From Massospora cicadina (Eukaryota > Entomophthoromycota > Entomophthoromycetes > Entomophthorales > Entomophthoraceae), in the NCBI GenBank assembly GCA_022478985.1, contig JAKSZP010012309.1, positions 1-64,000 of the forward strand: a DNA stretch of 64,000 bases, given 5' to 3'. Both the position numbers and the translations under genes were made by a program. How positions within the stretch are numbered: position 1 is the stretch's first letter; each line of letters opens with the position of its first letter. Positions 1 to 11,788 of the stretch are shown here, piece by piece. The notes under the pieces are model-generated. The model was given only the letters and a program-made list of their open reading frames with translations. It was not told the DNA's origin and did not search any database.

Positions 1-1
1 T

Positions 2-853
2 TTATCAGACAATGGCAAAAATTTTATTTCCTCTATAGTCCAGGAACTAACTTTTTTGCTAGGTATAAAGCACCTCTTTACTACACCATATCACCCCGCC
101 ACTCAATGGCGCGGTAGAGCGTGCTAATGGTACTTTAATTTCCATTATACAAAAGTTAGCTGCTTCAGACTGTGTGCATTGGAATGATTTTCTCCCTAGT
201 TCCTTATTGGCCTACCAAGTTAGCTATCAAAGGATGATTAAGATGTCCCCTTTCCAAGCCCTATATGGGCGCGAGCCACTTTTGCCTTCAAGTCTTCAAC
301 CTATCCTTGAATCGTCTAATCTAAGCAATGTAGAGCTTACCCTGCGATGGCTAACTGGTGAGATCATATGTCTCCAAGTTATGGCCAATGGATTTATAAA
401 ATATACCAATTTTAGAGAAGGAGTTCGAGCCAATGAGCACCGTCCTGCGCTCCCTGAATACTCTTTAGGAGATTTAGTCTTGTTCTAGCACCATACCCTG
501 GGGGCAGGACCCATAAGCTTTCAACCACTTGGTCTGGTCCTTATTGGGTGATACACTGTAGGGGCCCTGATACTCTATTGCTGCTACTGGTACTGGCACA
601 GTAGTTAATCGCATCCACAGCCAATTTCTGCGCAAAGTAAGTGCACCTTGGCAAGATCTTGAGGGGGATGTTGTTGGGATTCGACCTGCTCCATATAAAT
701 TTAAATAAAAATATCCCTGCTTCTTATACCTCTCCGAATTTTCCTCTAACTGAACCTTACTTTCCATCCCCTAATCGATTTGTTAAAAGAAAGCCTGCCA
801 TCAACTCGCCACCTGATCAACATCAGGATGCTTAAGATCTTGCCAATGGAGGA
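2..853 (+). pseudogene. Element J: Ty3/Gypsy integrase, C-terminal half (broken)
   Basis: Integrase joins retrotransposon cDNA to the host chromosome; only its end is in the window. The frame from base 2 gives LSDNG with the second catalytic Asp, then TTPYHPAT. A frameshift at about 105-115 moves to the frame giving VERANGTL, which carries the catalytic Glu. KMSPFQALYG follows at about 240-270, as in many Gypsy integrases. A stop at 486-488 precedes remains of the GPF/Y module (GPYWVIHC near 530) and a basic/Pro-rich tail up to about 835. The N-terminal part, protease and RT would lie left of the window. It resembles element A (10.6-11.8 kb) more than the E type that follows. Identification is firm; the exact C-terminal end is not. 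Confidence 0.85.
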
Positions 854-1075
854 TGTCGCTATCCTGAAAGGGTTAGGAGGAAAACCTCCCCTATAAATAT
901 CCGCGCCTTTTCTTGCTTAAGGTTACGTTTTTATCTCCAATCCATTCTTATTTTTATTTATTTCTAGAGCCTCTGATCAGCAAGCTCCTCTCTGGCCATC
1001 AGCTTCACCAGCTTTTACAATAGGTCCCTCATCACCTATTCTCTAGCTTATAGCAAGTTACCAGCCCCTACATTT
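854..1075 (+). repeat. Candidate short 3' LTR of element J
   Basis: A purine-rich stretch (aatggagga) ends at 853 and is followed by TGTCGC, with a TATA-like CTATAAATAT only about 40 bases in. This is the layout of a short Gypsy LTR. A TG...CA end could be at about 1075 (CCCTACA). No second copy is in the window, so both ends are inferred. J would have inserted into the integrase of E2, whose sequence resumes by about 1135; 1076-1134 shows nothing else. Confidence 0.3.
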
Positions 1076-1134
1076 AGGATTCCCAGCTCTCCCCGCTGTC
1101 TGCTCGCTGTGGGACATTTTATCCCATCCATTTT

Positions 1135-1634
1135 GGTACACTTTGGAGGAACTATTTCCCTCAGCTACCCTATCCTGACAAATGGCTTATAAATAAGTTT
1201 ACATTATATCATCAGAATGTCACACTTCAAGGCCTTATATGGAGTAGAACCAGGTATTACAGCTCTACTAGCTCACGAAGTTACCAGTGATATTAATGAA
1301 GAGCCTGAAAAAGCGCTAATAAATTATTTAAAAATTACACAGCTTCAATTAGAGTTAGTGACAGATCTTGTGAAAAGGTACAAGAGAATACCAAGCAGAA
1401 AGTGAATTCCGCCAAACTTTACCCACTTTTGTGATTTCAGATTTAGTCTTGTATTATCTCAATTGAATAGCGCCCCAAAGGAAAATAGATTTCATCTGGG
1501 ATAAACCATACGCCATAAACTACAAATGTGTGTATGAATACTCAACCACCTTCTTATAAACTAAAGTAACTATCAACTGCGTACATAGCTGATTCTACGT
1601 CAGTACTCTCCTGCCAATATTCTTGAAGGGGTGT
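1135..1634 (+). pseudogene. Element E2: Ty3/Gypsy integrase C-terminus (fragment)
   Basis: The conserved block appears as RMSHFKALYG at about 1216-1245, followed by an acidic stretch with NEEPEKA at about 1293-1313. The same block and tail occur on the minus strand at 14204-14515 (FKALYG-like, then NTEEPEKA), so this is a second copy of the E family. A purine tract (gaagggg) at about 1625-1631 leads into the LTR. Stops follow the 62-codon open piece (1217-1405). Upstream integrase is missing because element J interrupts it. Confidence 0.8.
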
Positions 1635-2388
1635 TGTTGGAAATCAGAGTATCTGAAATGATGTGAAATATTGACAATTAGAGTCACATGAGAGAATTGA
1701 CGCCTAGATCCAAATAGGGCTAAAAAGAAATCTCAATTAGTTTATTAAAAATATATAGTTGGTAAGGCTCAATATATTAAAAGAAATTTTATTGGACAGA
1801 TTTGAGTCATAAATAAAAGAATGAAATCTTGCTAAAACATAAATTATGGATCATCAATTTGTTCTTGTGACCATTACACTGGGTGACACACAAGGCAGTA
1901 AATTAAGATGTATCCAAAAAAGGGTAAGAATTGAGAATCTGCCCATTGATCAATATGAGTGATACCAAGTATCATCCACTTTAGTGTATTCAACATAGCT
2001 TTTTTCCCTGTCAAAAATATGCTACAAAGGCATTGTAAAATCCAGATGCATCACCTAACCAAGAGCCTCAAATTCAGATTTGTACCTCAATTATTATATT
2101 TATCTTTTTTTATTGTGGTTCATGTTGTTAAAGATAACATATAAAAACCCTATTTTGTACCAAAATAAAGCTACGCCGTTATTTCTATATCTCTTTATTA
2201 TTCTTGACTTTAATAAGTCTTTTTTCCAAAATTACCATAGGGTGGATACTCTAGATGATGGTAGTAATCGTGAATTGGAACCATCAAAAGTAGGTAAAAT
2301 TCTTGTTTTTTGTCTTAGACTGCTTTAAGTATTGACTTCAGGCTTCTTGGGCACAGCACTATCATGCCACAAAAAAGGAAGTCCGACA
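1635..2388 (+). repeat. Element E2: 3' LTR (E-family LTR, 754 bp)
   Basis: It begins TGTTGG after a purine tract and ends GTCCGACA. The same sequence, diverged, is the E 5' LTR (31700 down to 30940, minus) and the E 3' LTR (14030 down to 6047, minus, with two insertions). Shared landmarks include the segment ending aataaag near 2170, a block around 2240-2290 (ccatagggtggatactcta) and cttcttgggcacagcac near 2343-2359. Length is close to the 761 bp of the E 5' LTR. The right flank (2389 on) is element K, so E2 sits inside K. Confidence 0.85.
2139..2169 (+). promoter_or_regulatory. LTR promoter/poly(A) signals (E2)
   Basis: ATATAAAA at 2139-2146 is a plausible TATA box and AATAAA at 2164-2169 a plausible polyadenylation signal. 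The matching positions in the minus-strand E 5' LTR keep both (catataaaacccc, then caataaag), which supports function in the ancestor. Confidence 0.5.
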
Positions 2389-5300
2389 AATGTCTTCATT
2401 ATTCTTGGTCAGTTGTTGTCTTTACACTATTCTTGGGAAGAAAAGGTTCCTCTTAATAACTGCAATACTAAACTAACGTAACCTACACCAACGGAGAAAA
2501 TTTCCTTTTGTTATGAGCAGGTCATTTGTCATAGTCAGTCCCCTCCTTCAAACATATATAAAAATAAAGTTTTCCACTTGCAAGCATCCACAATTTGCAA
2601 AATACTCCCTGGAAAACAACAAATTGCTTACACTGGACTGTCTATGGCGTTTCCAGATTGGTTAAAGGGTAAAATCTACTCCCCCTGGAGATGTCACAAA
2701 TTAAGCACCATGCAGACTTGGGTTATTCACCCCCAGCCGCAAAAAATTTTGCGTTCTCCTGGACAAATTAGCTGATCAGAAGAATACCGTGAACAAGGGA
2801 CAGAAGGTTGCCTATGTCCATTTAGTACTAGAGAAGAGTTTAAGTTCATCAAAGGCTTTAAATTATCAGAGTCTGGATCGCCCTATGCAACTCATTGCAC
2901 ATGTAAAAATTATCCCTCAAAATTAATTAGAGAGCTTTCTCAAAGAACAAAAAGATCAATTTTATACTTTTTTACAGAAGTACGCTCAGATGCTTGTCGC
3001 CAGGTATTATTATTTGGTCTACGCTAAGGAATTCAACACCACATTAACACTGGTGATGCTAGACCAATACGTCCATGGCTCATAAGGCGCAACTAGCCAA
3101 CAATGAAGTTGTATAAAAGCAACTTGATCAATAATTGCTTCAGCGCATGCTCATACCATCTCACAGCCCTTGGGATAGTCCTGTATTAATTATAAAGAAG
3201 AAAGATGTCTACAACCAAGAAGAAATTAATTACAGTGAATTAAATTAAAGTTTTAAAAAAGGTTCATTTCCACTAATGAGAATAGACAATGCTAACAATC
3301 TAACAAAATATCAGAAGATTATTACCTTAACCTCATTAGTGTCTTTTAGCATATTTATCTCCTTGAGTAGTAACAAGAAAATACGCTTATAACGTTCCCT
3401 GGTTTACTACCAACCGATGCATATGCCCTAGAGCCTTTGAAACACCCCTACCACCTTTCAGAGAGCCATGGATACAATACTAGGTTATCAAAATTGAATT
3501 GCATCCTGACATACCTTAGAAAATATTAATGGGTTTAAAGCACCTTTAATCATTAAATGTGCCACTCATAGTAAGTATGTAAGAGGGTGGCTAGGGCTCA
3601 GTTGAATATTAGACTGTATAACTATTACTTTTACCACCCAGATGAAGTACTTGGGGAACATCATCAATGCTTAAGGGATACGCCCACCCTAAAAATCTCT
3701 GGCAAGGAATCATATGAGAAGCCCTAAAAATGGGATGTGCAGGTTTTTTAGATGGTAAGAATAACCATCTATTCATTCAAGGATACCCAGATAGCTGAAT
3801 AGCTGTTATATTTTATAAGGAGCGGGGTGGCTATTCAAAGGTCTGTGGAGTGCAATGGATGCTTTCAATAGGTTAAGAAGAACTTTAACTCAGCCATCAG
3901 CACGATGCTATTCAAATTTTAATTGTCCATTTAACGTTCTACTTGATGTATCCTTGATGGCTATTGGTACATAGTATCCTGATGTGGCAAACATGGGGAG
4001 GAACCCACATTGGCGTTTTGTAGCCATTAGTCACTAAGTAGGAGAGAATCTATAAATGAATTAAACTTTAATTTTTAGTAGTTATTTTTGCTATAAATAA
4101 TGCTACATTTACCTTCATGGAACTAAACTCCAAGTCATCATCAATCGCTCCTCTTTTTTGGTGGCTTTAAAATTTTGAGAAACCAGAGGGACGGTTCAGA
4201 TGGGTAATGAAGCTTCAGGCCTATAATTATAATGTAATACACTGTCAACTTTCAGCGTTTAGTTTGAATCAGCCGGCTGGTTACATAGGGTAAACCCACT
4301 GACCAATGGACGAGTGATATGATGATTGCTGGCCCTTAATAAATGATAAATAAAGAATTAATTATAAGAAGCTATCCCCTTGACGCTACCAATTTATTAC
4401 TATTAAAACTAACGGCTAATCTCGTTAACCTTTCACTACTTTTTTCCTATTCAAAAACATCCCTCTTCTCATTCCCGCGCTCAACATTTATCTTTGGTAT
4501 TCCTTGTTGGGTTTCAACCCTTCCGCTTAGTTAATCTCCATTCACTAACAATTTAGAGTTTTATTCTATCATTTAGCTTCGGCGGAATTCCCCCAACATG
4601 ATGAATTATAGTTACTTCAATTCTTTTCTTCATATCAACATACCCTATTGCTCAATCTCAAGGCTCGCCTTTACTCAAAAATATGATCTGCCAGATAGGT
4701 GACTTATTGTCCAGTCATTTCACTTTCTCAACATACACCAATCAGGTCTTTTTATCAGAGTGTCAGTGGACTTTCCAGGTTACCCATTAACCATGCATTG
4801 TCTCTTTATGTGGACCAACTGTTTGAAATATAAAGAAATAAAATGGGATGAGAAGCCTACCATTAGGTGCACTTTAGATCAAAAACTAAAAACACAGAAA
4901 CCCATAATGCTATACTCTACAAGATAGGGAGTGATCTTTGAAGGCGCTTGTACCTTACCACACGAGCATCCAGTAATTGTTATGCAAGCCCAATGAATAA
5001 TTGGAACTGTGGACAGAACAAGACTCAGAAGCAAGCTCAACAGAGCTACTAGTGGGATTCTGAGTTTGATATTTAGGATATCCAGTGAAGTTTAAAGGAA
5101 CGTCTATTGCAACAGCCCTTTAAAGCTCCATCACCAATCAATTAGTTATGTCCAATTGTGCTTAGCACAATTTTTATTAATGTTATTGGACCTTGCCAGT
5201 CAGCAACTTCGCCCACTAATAATTTTTGTAGCTATTGACCACTTGACTAAGTGGGGCAAAGATAAACACAAATTATGATGTTGGAGCAGTCACTACTTCT

Positions 5301-6043
5301 AAATTCATTATGAAACACATTAGTTTTGGCATGGGTTCCCGCAGGCTAGCTTTGCAGGAAATGATCCCTAATTTTATCTCTAATATATTAACTGTACAAA
5401 ACGAGCTCATGAGAGCTAGCGTGATCCTAGCTCCCTTCTCATCTTGAGACTAACAGGACTGTTGAAAGCGTCAATGGAACTTTAAACAAATTTTCCATAG
5501 GTTATCTGATGCCTGCCTTTTGCAATGGAACCTCTACATTGAACTAACATTATCTGCCAACTATATTGTATTCATAGCGCCACATAAATTCACACCCTCT
5601 CAGCTACTCTATGGTTGACAGCCTTCCTTGACTCCAGAGATGCATTCTATCCTAGAGGAAAAAAATTTGGATTTAGCAGAAGAGTATTTTGACTATTTGG
5701 TAAGGATCTAATTAATATTCAGTCAAAGCTTATGGAGCCACTTTGAATCAAAAATGTTATCATAAAAATTAGGATAATGCACCAAGGTCATTACATAAGT
5801 TGAAAGAAGGTGATCAAATGTTATTACAACAATTTGTAAGGATTTATAAAAACATTTAAAATGTTTTCAGTTTGGAAAAGACCATATATAGTCATAAAAA
5901 GTCATCAATTGATGTCTACACCATCTTGTACTATTCCATTGGGAGAGTTATCAATAGGTATCATAAAAATCTCTAAGACCCTACTACAACAGTCAACCTC
6001 CTCCATAAGAATATGGAAAGAATGAGTCAGGTTAAGGAGGTGA
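2389..6043 (+). pseudogene. Element K: Ty3/Gypsy pol (dUTPase-RT-RNase H-integrase), heavily decayed
   Basis: Many stops, but the domain order reads through. A dUTPase-like domain (separate entry) is followed by the Gypsy RT N-terminal signature INTGDARPIR at about 3034-3063, SPWDSPVL near 3166-3190, a block like PLxRIDNA near 3271-3300, and ESHGYN-type remains of the AxTFQRAMD block near 3460. RNase H shows GRFRW / LQAYNYNVIH at about 4190-4245. Integrase shows VAIDHLTKW (first catalytic Asp) at about 5230-5256 and TVESVNGTL (catalytic Glu) at about 5460-5490. Protease and gag are missing: E2's LTR abuts at 2388. A purine tract (aaggaggtga) at about 6034-6043 marks the polypurine tract, and the 3' LTR begins there and is cut at once by element E. 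Confidence 0.8.
2590..2830 (+). pseudogene. Element K: dUTPase-like domain
   Basis: dUTPase hydrolyses dUTP to dUMP and keeps uracil out of retroelement cDNA. The reading ILPGKQQIAYTGLSMAFPDW matches the dUTPase motif 'PGE..i.TGl...iP'. GKI and then WVIHPQ follow, at the place of the catalytic GVID-D block. After a frame change comes NKGQKVAYVHLV, matching the 'GqkiAQl' block. The catalytic Asp of VID is His here, so the copy is inactive. The position just before RT agrees with elements E and H, which carry the same domain. The call rests on motif order and spacing, not on a search. Confidence 0.6.
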
Positions 6044-6046
6044 TGT

Positions 6047-6234
6047 TGTTGGGCTTCCAGTTTTAAACACAATGGTGCTATGCCCAAGAAGTTTATCAGT
6101 AAATACTTGAGGCTGACTAAGTGGCATGACAAGTATATTTTTTATTTAAAAGGGTGCCAAGTCACGGCTTATGTCCCATCAGCTAGAGCATCCACTCTAT
6201 GGTATGTACAGCGAAATGGACTTATGAACTCAAT
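6047..6234 (-). repeat. Element E: 3' LTR, distal part
   Basis: Read on the minus strand this is the last 188 bases of E's 3' LTR, ending GCCCAACA at 6047. It matches 30940-31126 of the E 5' LTR base for base in layout. The rest of the LTR resumes at 12338 beyond element A. Confidence 0.85.
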
Positions 6235-6784
6235 TGTCAGGATTCCTACTTGAATGGCAGATTCAAATGCGTTAGATCAGGGTAATCGATCCCAATCTAA
6301 CAAAAAATCACAAATTTCTGTTAGGGATAATCCCCTATGAAACTTGACAATTATTGAAGTCAGAGATCAACCCCAAATGACATGGTAAAATAATGCTTCC
6401 TCAAAGATACCCATCCTTGTGGTTCAAACCCAAGCCATGAGATGAGCACAAGCAATTCAACTGAGATAATTGGTCTGCCAACAAATCCCCAATTTGTTTA
6501 TTTGAGATATAGTCATTGACTACTTACATTTTCCATAAAACACCTCCCCAAATACCCTTATATAGCTGTTCTTAAGTTAGGAGACTTTACACTTTTTTAA
6601 CCTTTTCATAATTTTTAGTCAAAATTGATATATTTTTATTAGGAATTGTCTCTACAGATGTAGTATCTGGAAAAGACTTCTTGACTAAGAGAAGCTAAAA
6701 CAGGAAATCCAACACACTGAAACTTTGGGTCCCCTGGCCTCAAAATATTGAGGGATACGAGGTATTACACCCATGGTCCAAACA
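6235..6784 (+). repeat. Element A: 5' LTR
   Basis: 550 bp, TGTCAGGATTCC start. It is colinear with 11789-12337 along its whole length; strong shared blocks include gagatgagcacaagcaattcaac-type sequence near 6435-6465 and ctttgggtcccctggcctc at 6723-6741. Most differences are C/T and A/G exchanges. Confidence 0.93.
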
Positions 6785-6788
6785 AAAC

Positions 6789-6803
6789 TGGTGCTCCCTC
6801 GCA
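6789..6803 (+). other. Element A: primer-binding site
   Basis: TGGTGCTCCCTCGCA begins four bases after the 5' LTR end. TGG complements the CCA tail of a tRNA. The first eight bases are the same as in E's primer site (TGGTGCTCACGAC), so both seem to use the same or a related tRNA primer. Confidence 0.6.
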
Positions 6804-8250
6804 GTTAGACCTCAAGTTCATGGAGAAATATAACAACTAAAAAACCCAACTTATTTACAATAACAATCGTGCGTCCAATCTCATTTTAAATAAGGAACGA
6901 CTTGTAAACTTGGTTAATATCCACGCTATGATGCGCAGGATGGAGCAACAAATTCTCACATTTGAGCAGCACCAACTCGAACTTCAGGATGAAATTACTG
7001 GGCTCAAAAGCAAATTTTGGCAGTTATACCCTTTTTGTTGACACCAAATCAGCCCTTTGTGCCGCCCAAGATTGGGTAGACTCAATAATTGAGGATTTCA
7101 CACCTTACAAAATAAAGTGGACGCCCTCTATCCTTATGAAACGTCCAGCAATATCAGTTCCCCTTTAGGTGAAAATGGTCCCCCTATGTCAATAAACGTT
7201 GTTTAACTATTAACTCCACCAGTGGCATGTTCAAACCGTCATTTAAAGAGAAGTATGTCCCAGACGAAGGGAGCATCTTATCTTTCTTATTTTGTATGAA
7301 AATGCTATGGAAGAAGCCCCTAACACCCAGTGACTCAAACATCTAACTAACTGTCTTAGTTGCATGGCTCAAGACATTATGGTCCCCCATCTGATGCATA
7401 GCCATACTTAAGCTGATGCCAAGACTTCCTTGCTTTAGAAAACAGGTAGCGACTTAACCTTAACTAACCAAAAACAGACATTTATGGGTATCAGCCTTAA
7501 TTGGGGAAAACTATCAGCGAATTTGACCACCATTTTTACCTCAAAGCACAAACTCTAGTTGTAGGGAATTGTCTCACGTTAGACAATGCCATCACTGCTG
7601 CGGTATAGGCATTTTAAAATTTGACTAATATCAAACTTTATCTCAAAGCGGTGAATTTAACTTAACGTCATTCCTCCATATTAAATAGGATATATTGTAA
7701 ATTCTGGCTGAACTACAAAAAACCCATCAGGCCACCTCGTTTTAACACCAATAAGCCCCAGTACCTATATTAGATATTACTTCCCTCAATTCGGCTACAC
7801 CTTAGTTATACAGCACCCATTGCAGAAGAAACAACCACATTGTAGCTGACTGCCGCATCCTTCAATGTAAGTTGGCAAAAGATCAGTCAGTATAGGGTAA
7901 GGGTTTCCTATGCTGACGTAAAACAAGTGCCTCAAGACCCTTGTTCTAGTTCTAGCTGTATCCCTAGTACTTTTAGTTGTTTTGTGTTAGCTTCCCGTCA
8001 GAAATTGAAGTCCCTCTGTTTATTCAGGGGAATAAAAACCTCCAGATTTCTTATTTTTATGTTTTCAGTTTCCCAAAAAAATTTTGGTGGTCAGCTCTTC
8101 TATAGAAAGCCAAGCCTTTGCAGATAAAACTTTGAAATGCATTGATCAACCCCAAGCTTGGACACAGCAGCATCCTCCACTTGCTTCACTGCAAACTTCC
8201 TAATTACAGCCTATTAGCTATTACCACCCACTTTGGATCATCAGTGATTT
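6804..8250 (+). pseudogene. Element A: gag region (decayed)
   Basis: Gag builds the particle that packages the RNA. Reading through stops, the N-terminus gives MRRMEQQILTFEQHQLELQD at about 6932-6991, a heptad-like amphipathic stretch typical of Gypsy gag starts. After that only short open pieces remain (68 codons at 6962-7168 in a second frame; 66 codons at 7927-8127), and the capsid and zinc-knuckle parts are not recognisable. Assignment rests on position between primer site and protease. Confidence 0.55.
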
Positions 8251-8269
8251 GAGTAAAAGTAGTAGCCCA

Positions 8270-11200
8270 TAAGATTAAAGTCCTGGTGATAATTGACACT
8301 GGTTCTCCAGTTAACGTTATTCCTCCCAGATTATCAAAAAGATAAAAATGGCTCCAGACTTGATTCACGCAGCTGAATATGGAATGGCAGTTAGTCAGTC
8401 TACTAAGGCGATAGGAGCCTATTATGCTTTACCCCTTCGTTTAAGAATTTATTAATTACTTCCCCTGCCATTGCGCTAGAGTATGATAACTATGAGTTGC
8501 TTATTAGGGCCCATTTGATGCGGAGTTTAACTGCATCATCAACCACAAGGAAAAAACCTGTCCCTACTAGGGTATCAGATTCAATTAATATTTAGACTCA
8601 CCATAAAAAATAAAGGAGCCCCTATGAAACGGACATGCTTCCTTGAATAACCCCTCCTCAATTTTCAAAATAAACCACCAAGTCTTAGGGAAAAAACTAA
8701 GTTACCCCTGGAGGCTGTGGATGCTGAAGAGGGGATCCCTCTACATACCCCTCATTCTATTGCAATACCCTTGGTCTCACAAGTTATTGTAAATATGGGG
8801 ACTCAGATTCTTACCCCTCTTGATCAAAATTTTGGAGCTTAGTGGACACCCAAACCACAATCAAGGAAGCGTTGACCTGCCCAGGATTTTGGTTCCTGCC
8901 TATGGGAAATCAATCTCTATTATATTAGGGAATTTAACCAATAAACCTCCCCAGGTCCCTTGGCATGCCCCTATCGCTTATGTAAAACTATGACCTATTA
9001 GGATTATTGCCGATGTATATTGTTTTGGCTTGCCACAGGATTTAGGATCCGATCCCCCACCTACCATAGCTTTGGTTGATAGTATAATGGGGACCATCTT
9101 ACCCCAAATGAACGCCAGTATGTTAAAGACCTCCTCAAGGTTATGACAATATTTTTTCCTTAGTACCAAGTGACTATGGGAGAATGCCTGGTATAAATCA
9201 TTAAATTGAAACTGAGGATCACCTTCCATTTTAATCCTGACCATATCAAAAATCCAAAGTGGAGGAAGCTAAATGGCCTTAGAGTTGCAGCAACTTTTGG
9301 AGGCTGGGTTTTTTGAGCCTTCAAAAAATCCATGAGTTTCCTAACTCTTATTAATTTGGAAAAATGATGGTGGTCACCGTGTTGTTATGGATTATCGCCA
9401 CCTCAACTATATCACTCACAAAGATAGTTACACCATGCTGCGTATTAACAACTCTTTACACTTAATGTTGGGGTCTTATTATTTCTCAGCTATGGATCTC
9501 GCCAGTGGATACTGGAAAGTAGATTTGTCACCAGAAGATCAGGAAAAAGCGCTCTCATCAGAAGTGAAGGATTATTTTGAGCCAACTCAAATGCCTCAGG
9601 GGTTGTGTAATGCCCCTGCTACCTTCCAACGCGCTATGGATGGACTACTAGGCGATGTACATGCTCCTGCGTACTAGTTTATCTTGATTTTTTTTAGTAC
9701 TAGATGGTCCCAACCCCAAGGGGGGGATTCATCGATGTATCTTGATTTTATTACCTTTTTTTGAGAACCTTTAATGAACATCTAGATCACCTCAGGCAAG
9801 TCTTTCAGTGGTTACAGAAATTGTCATTGAACTAAAGCTTTTTGATGCTCTTTATTCATGAGTGAGATGACTTTTTTGGGTAATAATGTCAGTAAAGCCA
9901 GAATATCCCCAATGGATGACAAGGTCATGGCTATTGCTAAGATGATCCTCCTTAAATCCCTACGAGATGTACAAGTTATCTTAGTAATGGTGGGCTATTA
10001 TTGCCAATTTTTATTCCTCATTTTGTAGACATCTCCGAACCTCTGGTGTATCTACTAAAGAAAGGAATACCTTTTCAGTGGAAAGAAGAGCAACAGCAGG
10101 GCTTCGACCTGCTACACGTCTCTCTCTTCCACTCTCCAGTACTTGTTCTTCCAAATTTTTATAAACCCTTCCTCCTCTTTGCTAATGATAGCGATATTGC
10201 CATTGGAGCCATACTATCTCAGCATAATGAGAACTTAGTGGACCATCACATCGCCTACTACAGCAAGACCTTATTTAGAGCCAAATGTAATTATAGTGTT
10301 CCAGAACGCGAATGCCTGGCAGTTCTACTTGCCATTAAGAATTTCTGACCTTTTTTTATATGGGAAGCATTTTACCATTATAACCGATTATGCTTCCTTA
10401 TGTTGGCTACAGCAGATGAAAGACCCTGATGGGAGATTATCCCGGTGGGCGTTAAAAACTCCAAAATTATGATTTTTCCATTATCCACTGATCATGGCCA
10501 ATCCATAAAAACATGGAATGCCTATCTCAGCTTTTTATATTAACTATAACTGACCCTGAAGAGGATTGACTCTATGACCTCCTAACCCAACCACAATTAT
10601 GGAATGACAAATCCCTGACTCTCCAAAAGGAATCTACAAAAAGATCGGCAAATTTCCAAGTCAAGAACAGTCAATTGTGCAAGCTTGTGTCTAAACAATG
10701 GGCGCCTTATGTAAGACCATCAGCTCAAACTGATGTTATATTTGAGGGACATCGGCAAGTCAGACACGGAGGAATTTGGAAAACCTACCAGTGTCTTAAA
10801 AATTCAATGTTAATGGGAGAGAATGCTTATTTCCATCCAGGATGTATTGGTGTCCTGTCTGGTATGTATAACCCAATCCAGAACTAATCCTTGCTCTCAA
10901 CAACCAGTGGTTCCAACCTGTGAAGCATTCCATACTATTAGCATTGAGGTTGTGGGACCTCATTCTCAAGCCTCCAATGGACATTAGTTCCTCCTACTAG
11001 CTGTGGACCATCTAACTAAGTGGATCAAAGCCGTATTGCTCCCCACTGCTTCATCAAAGACTACCGCCATGTTTTTGTATAATAGAATTATCACCCAGCA
11101 TGGGTGCCCTAACATCATTCTTTCCAAAAACGTACAAAAGTTTCACTCAATGCTGGTGAAAGATTTAGCCAACCTGATGGGAACCACACAGGTATTCTCC

Positions 11201-11776
11201 ACCCCCTACCATCCTGCAACCAATGGAATAGTAGAGCAGGTAAATGGTACTCTAACTGAAACACTCTGGAAAATGGCTATGACTTACCCCCTTCATTGGT
11301 CCCAATATTTTCCTAGTGCAATTCTGAACTATCAGATTAGTTACCATCGAATTACTAAGATGTCGCCATTCCAAGCGTTGTATGGCAGAAATCCCCATCT
11401 GCCTTCCAAAGTCTAGGCGATGCTTTGCCAAGCTTCTCCTGAAGCACCTGAAGTCAATATGCAAGGTATTGCAAATGAAATCATAAAACTTCAGAACCTG
11501 GCTGCCGAAAACCTGTCCGCCACAACAAGTAGAGAAACTGCTCAATTTAATAGTAAGCATGATCGATAAACACCTTGCAACCAGGTGACCTCGTCCTATT
11601 CTACCATCACCAGCCTGGAGGTCGTGATCAAAACTGGGCACCAACTGGTCAGGGATTTATCAAGTCATCTATAGATGGGGCAATGAACATTCAATCATAG
11701 AGGTTGTTCGGGACACAGTCATAAAATGTGTACATAAATGCTTTTTCCATCTGTTTTCCCCCCTGCGCCAAGATCT
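8270..11776 (+). pseudogene. Element A: pol (protease, RT, RNase H, integrase)
   Basis: Protease: VIIDTGSPVNVI at about 8286-8325 keeps the D-T-G active site. RT: MDYRHLNYIT and FSAMDLASGYWKVDLSPED at 9387-9540 (first catalytic Asp kept), then MPQGLCNAPATFQRAMD at about 9591-9641. The YxDD loop is damaged (YLDF) in a short duplicated stretch. RNase H: 10001-10348, with SDIAIGAILSQHN and YYSKTL. Integrase: HH-CC remnants at 10740-10870; core from 11001 with AVDHLTKW, then SKN (about 11123-11131) in place of S-D-N, then VEQVNGTL with the Glu; KMSPFQALYG at about 11358-11387; GPF/Y remnants near 11650. Stops and frameshifts separate the pieces. No dUTPase motif was seen. Confidence 0.88.
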
Positions 11777-11785
11777 AGAGGGGGG
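11777..11785 (+). other. Element A: polypurine tract
   Basis: AGAGGGGGG lies three bases before the 3' LTR, where plus-strand cDNA synthesis is primed. The same position in element J reads gagggggat. Confidence 0.75.
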
Positions 11786-11788
11786 TAT

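Noticed and set aside
672..760. TGTTGTTGGGATTCG at 674 as J's LTR start
   Set aside because: A purine run precedes it, but coding-like sequence continues to about 835 and a second purine tract plus TG start with TATA follows at 854; left as the less likely alternative.
11252..11644. 130-codon minus-strand open frame
   Set aside because: Antisense to A's integrase core and its C-terminal tail.
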